A DNA stretch of 46,436 bases from an uncultured Mycoplasmatota bacterium (lineage in GTDB: Bacteria > Bacillota_I > Bacilli_A > RF39 > UBA660): positions 1 through 46,436 of the forward strand of contig CAMLWC010000006.1 of assembly GCA_946488855.1 (NCBI GenBank), in the 5' to 3' direction. The translations under genes and the position numbers were made by a program. The notes under the pieces were generated by a model. It was not told the DNA's origin. It ran no database searches and worked only from the letters and a program-made list of their open reading frames with translations. Below are positions 41,618 to 46,436 of this stretch, piece by piece. Every line of letters starts with the position of its first letter. Within the stretch, counting starts at the first letter, position 1.

Positions 41618-42607
41618 TTAAATCCAAACTCCCCATAATATAGCAATAGCTGCTAATACAATTCCAAAAAACCAAAATGTTTTAACTATATCTAATTCAT
41701 GCCATCCTAATTTTTCAAAATGATGATGCAAAGGAGTCATTAAAAATAATCTTTTCCCCATAAATCTAACTGATAATCTTTGAATAATACAAACTAGTGT
41801 TTCTACTACGAATACACCTGCTACTACAATTAAAGTTAATTCATGACTTGATACTATTGATACAGCAGCTAAAGTTCCACCTAACGCTAAAGATCCTGTA
41901 TCTCCCATAAATACTTTAGCAGGATAGGTATTAAAGAAACAAAAGGCTATTAAAGCTCCTACTAATATAAAACAAAATACTCCAATATCTTCATTTCCTT
42001 CTATTCCTAAAGAAGCCCAAGCTATCATACCAAAAGCTAAGAACGCAATTGCAGATAAGCCACCTGCTAAACCATCTAATCCATCAGTTAAATTAACAGC
42101 ATTAGTGGTAGCTACTAACATAAGTAATATTAACAACCAATAAAAATTACCTAAAGGAATAGTTAAATTAAATGTATATATTTCTAATACAGGTTCTCTA
42201 CCACCAGCTCTAAATAAAATAAAAAATATAAACGCTATTAATATTTGCCCTATTAATTTTTGTATCTCACTTAAACCAATATTGTTATGCCTTTTAATAA
42301 TTAAATAATCATCAATAAATCCTAATAAAGCATAAGCTAAAAATACAAATAACACTATTCCTAAATTATAAGTCATTTCTAATTTATTCAATAATAACAA
42401 TATAATAACTGATAGTATAGTTGGTATTATAAATATTAAACCTCCCATTGTAGGAGTTCCTTCTTTACCTTTATGTTTTGTTAAAAATATACTTACTGAT
42501 TGTTTGATATTCATTTTTTTAAGTATAGGTATTAAAAATACTCCAAACATAATTGATAATATAAAACCTATCATGAATGCTAGTACAGCCTTTGCTAAAA
42601 TTAACAC
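41618..42607 (-). CDS. mraY: Phospho-N-acetylmuramoyl-pentapeptide transferase
   Basis: HKGKEGTPTMGGLIFI, LTDGLDGLAGGLSAIAF, PAKVFMGDTGSLALGG, PLHHHFEKLGW. Confidence 0.96.
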   Translation of the reverse strand: MLILAKAVLAFMIGFILSIMFGVFLIPILKKMNIKQSVSIFLTKHKGKEGTPTMGGLIFIIPTILSVIILLLLNKLEMTYNLGIVLFVFLAYALLGFIDDYLIIKRHNNIGLSEIQKLIGQILIAFIFFILFRAGGREPVLEIYTFNLTIPLGNFYWLLILLMLVATTNAVNLTDGLDGLAGGLSAIAFLAFGMIAWASLGIEGNEDIGVFCFILVGALIAFCFFNTYPAKVFMGDTGSLALGGTLAAVSIVSSHELTLIVVAGVFVVETLVCIIQRLSVRFMGKRLFLMTPLHHHFEKLGWHELDIVKTFWFFGIVLAAIAILWGVWI

Positions 42608-42621
42608 ATAATCATCTCCAC

Positions 42622-43926
42622 TTATATATTTTTTATTACTGTTTCTTTATCATCAAAGTGATGTTTTACTCCATTTATAATTTGATAATTTTCATGTCCT
42701 TTTCCCAGTACTAATAGTATATCATTTTTATCAAGCATTTGTATACCCTTTATGATAGCTTTTTCCCTATTTAAAATAATTTCATAATTAAATTTGTCAA
42801 GATTATGTAACATATCACTAATAATATTATTAGGATTTTCATTTCTCGGATTATCATTTGTAAATATAACATAATCACTACTAGAACATGCTATATTACT
42901 CATAATTGGTCTTTTAAAACTATCTCTATCGCCTCCACAACCTATTATAGTTATTATTTTATTATGTTTTAACTCTTTAACTGAATTTATTATCTTACTT
43001 ACTGCATCAGGAGTATGAGCATAATCAATTATAATTAAATTTTCATCCTTATTTACAATATCCATTCTTCCAGGAGGACAAGTTAAATCTTCTACTACTT
43101 TAGTATCTAATTTTAATTCACTTAATAATGCTATAACAACTAACAAATTATATATATTATGTTTCCCAATTAAATTAGTTTTATAAGTTTTATCATTAAC
43201 TTTAAATGTTCTATTATTTAAATCAATATCTGATAATTTATAATTACCATTTAACCCATAAGTTATTGTGTTATTTCTAATAAAATAATCTTTATATTCA
43301 TCATCACTATTTACTAGAGTTTTAATAGTAACTTTATCAAATAATTTTTGTTTTGCTTTAATATAATTTTCAATTGTCTTGTGATAATCTAAATGATCCA
43401 TAGTTAAATTAGAAAAAATACCATATTTAAATTCTAGTTTATCTAATCTATGCATATCTAAAGCATGACTGCTACATTCCATTACTACATACTCAATATC
43501 ATTATTAACACATTCTAATAATAACTCATATATTTCTAAAATATCTGGGGTAGTATTATTTAAAGATTTTATTTTTTTATCTAAATAAAAACCAATTGTT
43601 CCAATATAGGCACACTTAATGCCTAATTTATTTAATGCTTGATAAATTAAAAAGCAAGTTGTTGTTTTACCATTAGTTCCTGTCATACCAATTAGTTTTA
43701 AATTTTTAATTTTGTCATAATAATTATCATATAAATATTCAACTAAAAATTTATGAGTATCAGCTACTTTTATAGTTTCAACATCATAATTTCCTTCTTC
43801 AATGACTACTTTACTAGCACCATTTTTAATGGCATCCAGCACATATTTATGGCCATCATTTACTTTTTTTAAAGCAACAAAAATATCTCCTTTTACTACT
43901 TTCCTTGAATCATCTTTTATATTCAT
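42622..43926 (-). CDS. murE: UDP-N-acetylmuramyl-tripeptide synthetase MurE
   Basis: DSRKVVKGDIFVALK, LIGMTGTNGKTTTCFLIYQAL, MECSSHALDMHRL, GCGGDRDSFKRPIM; ATG at 43926. Confidence 0.94.
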   Translation of the reverse strand: MNIKDDSRKVVKGDIFVALKKVNDGHKYVLDAIKNGASKVVIEEGNYDVETIKVADTHKFLVEYLYDNYYDKIKNLKLIGMTGTNGKTTTCFLIYQALNKLGIKCAYIGTIGFYLDKKIKSLNNTTPDILEIYELLLECVNNDIEYVVMECSSHALDMHRLDKLEFKYGIFSNLTMDHLDYHKTIENYIKAKQKLFDKVTIKTLVNSDDEYKDYFIRNNTITYGLNGNYKLSDIDLNNRTFKVNDKTYKTNLIGKHNIYNLLVVIALLSELKLDTKVVEDLTCPPGRMDIVNKDENLIIIDYAHTPDAVSKIINSVKELKHNKIITIIGCGGDRDSFKRPIMSNIACSSSDYVIFTNDNPRNENPNNIISDMLHNLDKFNYEIILNREKAIIKGIQMLDKNDILLVLGKGHENYQIINGVKHHFDDKETVIKNI

Positions 43927-43936
43927 AAAAAAACAC

Positions 43937-43954
43937 CTCATAATATTTTATGAG
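43937..43954 (-). promoter_or_regulatory. Hairpin overlapping the murE Shine-Dalgarno, followed by T7
   Basis: CTCATAA-AATA-TTATGAG then GTGTTTTTTTATG on the minus strand; GAG of GAGGTG lies in the stem. Confidence 0.45.
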
Positions 43955-43998
43955 AATGTTTTAATTAATTTACTTTCATTTTTATTAAAATTATTACA

Positions 43999-46071
43999 TT
44001 ATCCTATTCTGAAAGCTGGCGATACACCAATTTTACTATTTGAGATACTTTGTCTACACTTTCCACTCATCTCTACATAGTAAAAGCTATCATCATCAAA
44101 GTAATAAGCCGTACGTAACCACCATGATACTTCATTTTCTTGATAATATTTTATCGCTCCTAAATAGTTATCTATAGTTACATTATTATTTTTATAATAA
44201 TCTAATTGTCTTGTTAAATTTGTAGAAGTATCTCCACCATCTGGATTGTTATCCCACACTTCTTTTGGTGATAATAAATATAGTTTATCGGTGGAAGTAA
44301 AATTTGATGTTTCTGATTTACCATGACTAGAAACAACAAAAGTATTTATTATGACATTTTTTAATTCATTTGATAAATTATTATAAATAGTTGTATTTAC
44401 AAGACTATACAATTCAGTTGATTGCCATCCACCAATACTATCATTTGGATAATTCATTCTATTTGGAGTAATTATATCAACAAATTCTACAACAAATCCA
44501 CAAGCTGTTTGTGAAAATCCTGATGTCGCACATTCTGATGGAGTTGATTTATTTGCTATTCTTACTGTAAATGTACCATATCCGGATACTGTTACTTCTT
44601 TTGTATCTCCTACATTATACATACTAGTATTATTATTTCTTACTGCATCTGCTATTGTTTCCCATGAATCTGTTGCAAATGATACTGGTTTTGTTTTAAT
44701 AGTTATCCGTTTAGATGCTGTTACACTTTTACCATTTCCTCCTGTTGCTGTACAACTTACTGTTTGTGTTCCTACTCCTAAACTATTTGTATTAGCTGGA
44801 TTACAACTTATACTTCCCCCACTTATACTATATCCTACATTGAAATAATTACTTACTATATAACTATCTCCTTGGTATATTGTAACGCTTCCACCTTTAT
44901 CTGTTAATGTTGGACTATTCTTATCTAATTTTATTGTATAACTTCGTGTAGCACTATTCCCTGCTAAATCTGTTGTTGTTATTATTACTGTTGTTCCTGT
45001 ACTATTTGTTGTTATTTTACTTGTATTACTTGTTGTACTTAAATGTCCTGATAAACTATCACTTCCATTTACTACATTTACTGTCACATCTGATGTATAC
45101 CAAGCATTACTTCCTAAAGTTCCTACTAAATTTGCTGTTCCTGCTACTGGAGCTGTTTTATCTAATTTATATGTATCACTACATATTTTTGTTGTTTTAT
45201 TATTATTATCTGTTACTTCTATACATAGTCTATTACTTCCTTCTACTTCTATATAGAAATCTTTTGTTGTTCCACTTATATCTGCTGTTGGAATACATTC
45301 ACTACTACTATTACTTGTACAACTTTTTGCTACTTTTATTCCACTTCCACTATTATCAGTTATCGTTGCTCTTACATAGAAGTTTTCTTTCGCCCACCCA
45401 TTACTATTTATACTTGATGGATTTACTAAATTATATACTATTGTTGGTGATTCCGCATCTATTATTATATTTCTTATTACTTCTCTTTCATTTCCTGCTT
45501 TATCTTTTACTTTATATGTTACTTTTTTTGTTCCTGTTATTGATGTATCTATACTACTTGGTTCTATTATTATTTCTCCATCTATTCCTGATAATGAATC
45601 ATTTGCTGTTACATTTTCTTTTAAATTTACTACTTCATTTTTTTGGACTACTTTATCTCCTATTCCTTCTATATTTGGTATTGTTTTATCTAATTTTATA
45701 ACTTCACATTTCTTTTCACTACTACCTAAACTATTACTTGCTATTGCACATATGTAGTTTATTCCTTCTATTGTTATAAATTTGGTATTATTTCCTGTTT
45801 CTATTATATCATTCGGTTCACATTCACTATTTCCTATACAGTATTTTATTTCACCTATTCCTGTTATACTTACTGATATATTTTCTTTTGCCCAACCATT
45901 ATTATTTATTAATTCATTATTATATACTATATTTACTTCTGGAGGATCATCAGTTTTTTTACATTCACTATCATATTCAAATATATATTGTTTATTTTCT
46001 TCATTCCAATAATACCATACACATCCAGACATTTCTTCATTTGTTACTGGATTTATTATTTTTGTATTCAA
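43999..46071 (-). CDS. Surface protein with Ig-like repeats and C-terminal DUF6273-like domain; probably the C-terminal part of the 46343 prepilin gene
   Basis: Repeated WAKENxxV.. and DUF5011-like modules (LDKTxPxxxG); DUF6273-like end GGWQSTELYSLVNTTIYNNL...WWLRTAYYFDDDSFYYV...GVSPAFRIG; no own signal peptide. Confidence 0.8.
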   Translation of the reverse strand: MNTKIINPVTNEEMSGCVWYYWNEENKQYIFEYDSECKKTDDPPEVNIVYNNELINNNGWAKENISVSITGIGEIKYCIGNSECEPNDIIETGNNTKFITIEGINYICAIASNSLGSSEKKCEVIKLDKTIPNIEGIGDKVVQKNEVVNLKENVTANDSLSGIDGEIIIEPSSIDTSITGTKKVTYKVKDKAGNEREVIRNIIIDAESPTIVYNLVNPSSINSNGWAKENFYVRATITDNSGSGIKVAKSCTSNSSSECIPTADISGTTKDFYIEVEGSNRLCIEVTDNNNKTTKICSDTYKLDKTAPVAGTANLVGTLGSNAWYTSDVTVNVVNGSDSLSGHLSTTSNTSKITTNSTGTTVIITTTDLAGNSATRSYTIKLDKNSPTLTDKGGSVTIYQGDSYIVSNYFNVGYSISGGSISCNPANTNSLGVGTQTVSCTATGGNGKSVTASKRITIKTKPVSFATDSWETIADAVRNNNTSMYNVGDTKEVTVSGYGTFTVRIANKSTPSECATSGFSQTACGFVVEFVDIITPNRMNYPNDSIGGWQSTELYSLVNTTIYNNLSNELKNVIINTFVVSSHGKSETSNFTSTDKLYLLSPKEVWDNNPDGGDTSTNLTRQLDYYKNNNVTIDNYLGAIKYYQENEVSWWLRTAYYFDDDSFYYVEMSGKCRQSISNSKIGVSPAFRIG

Positions 46072-46094
46072 ATATCCTTTTCTTTGTATTTCAT

Positions 46095-46343
46095 TTAAAT
46101 ATAACTCTGTTTTTTTGTTGGATATCCTATATCATGTTCTACACTATAGCTATAAGCTGCTTCTTCTATATTGTCAATAATTCTTTCTAATGCTTGCTCT
46201 TTACTATTTTTTATTGATTTATCTATTATTGGATATGTTATTAACGCTATTACTCCTAATACTATTATTACTCCTATTAATTCTACTAATGTAAAAGCAT
46301 TATATAATGCCCCCTCTGCTTTGCTATTTGCTATTTTTAACAT
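46095..46343 (-). CDS. Prepilin-leader N-terminal fragment, out of frame with the 43999-46071 ORF
   Basis: NAFTLVELIGVIIVLGVIALITYPIIDKSIKNSKEQALERI; RBS AGGAGTGA before ATG at 46343; runs off-frame at an A7 tract. Confidence 0.8.
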   Translation of the reverse strand: MLKIANSKAEGALYNAFTLVELIGVIIVLGVIALITYPIIDKSIKNSKEQALERIIDNIEEAAYSYSVEHDIGYPTKKQSYI

Positions 46344-46436
46344 ATCACTTCACTCCTATCATTACTTATAAAGTATACATTAGACCGTAAAAATTTAACT
46401 GTGTAAGTTTGAATATTTGTTATTTTTACCTTTCTA

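Noticed and set aside
44973-45701. Plus-strand 242-aa Leu/Tyr-rich ORF
   Set aside because: Antisense to the Ig-like repeat ORF; low-complexity composition arises from the opposite strand's Asn/Lys/Ser/Thr codons.
1-46436. CRISPR array
   Set aside because: No regularly spaced short repeats were seen; the only dispersed repeats are the VR pair and the Fic-flanking pair.
1-46436. Recoded TGA (Mollicutes table 4)
   Set aside because: Trp is encoded by TGG throughout and TGA serves as a stop (for example the MBL gene at 25819-25821).

Overview
AT-rich chromosomal window from a low-GC Firmicutes/Bacilli-like anaerobe. TGA behaves as a stop, so translation table 11 fits. Most of the window is ordinary housekeeping sequence: rpmB, rimM-trmD, a SpoU methyltransferase, rnhB, murE-mraY, yabP-yabQ-divIC, a gerQ-like gene, nifJ-type PFOR, PduL, a P-type ATPase, a ZIP transporter, an LtaS-like protein, a two-component system, ABC and YfcC-type transporters, HerA-like and UvrD-like ATPases, a Fic protein and tRNA-Cys. 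The most notable locus is 6699-8444 (minus). It encodes a prepilin-leader protein with two tandem DUF6273/C-type-lectin-like domains. The ends of these domains (6726-6872 and 7404-7547) are near-identical repeats that differ almost only at codon positions 1 and 2. In 16 of 21 differences one copy has an A, and each repeat ends in a perfect 9-bp inverted repeat. This matches the variable regions and target-site hairpin of a diversity-generating retroelement (DGR). No reverse transcriptase or template repeat is in the window, so the machinery would have to act in trans. A second prepilin-leader surface protein (46343-43999) is split by a one-nucleotide frame change at an A7 tract that could be phase-variable or a -1 frameshift site. 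It also ends in a DUF6273-like domain. Other points of interest are a 48-cysteine secreted protein, 79-bp direct repeats flanking the Fic gene, and a hairpin overlapping the murE ribosome-binding site. All family assignments come from reading motifs by eye; no database search was run.
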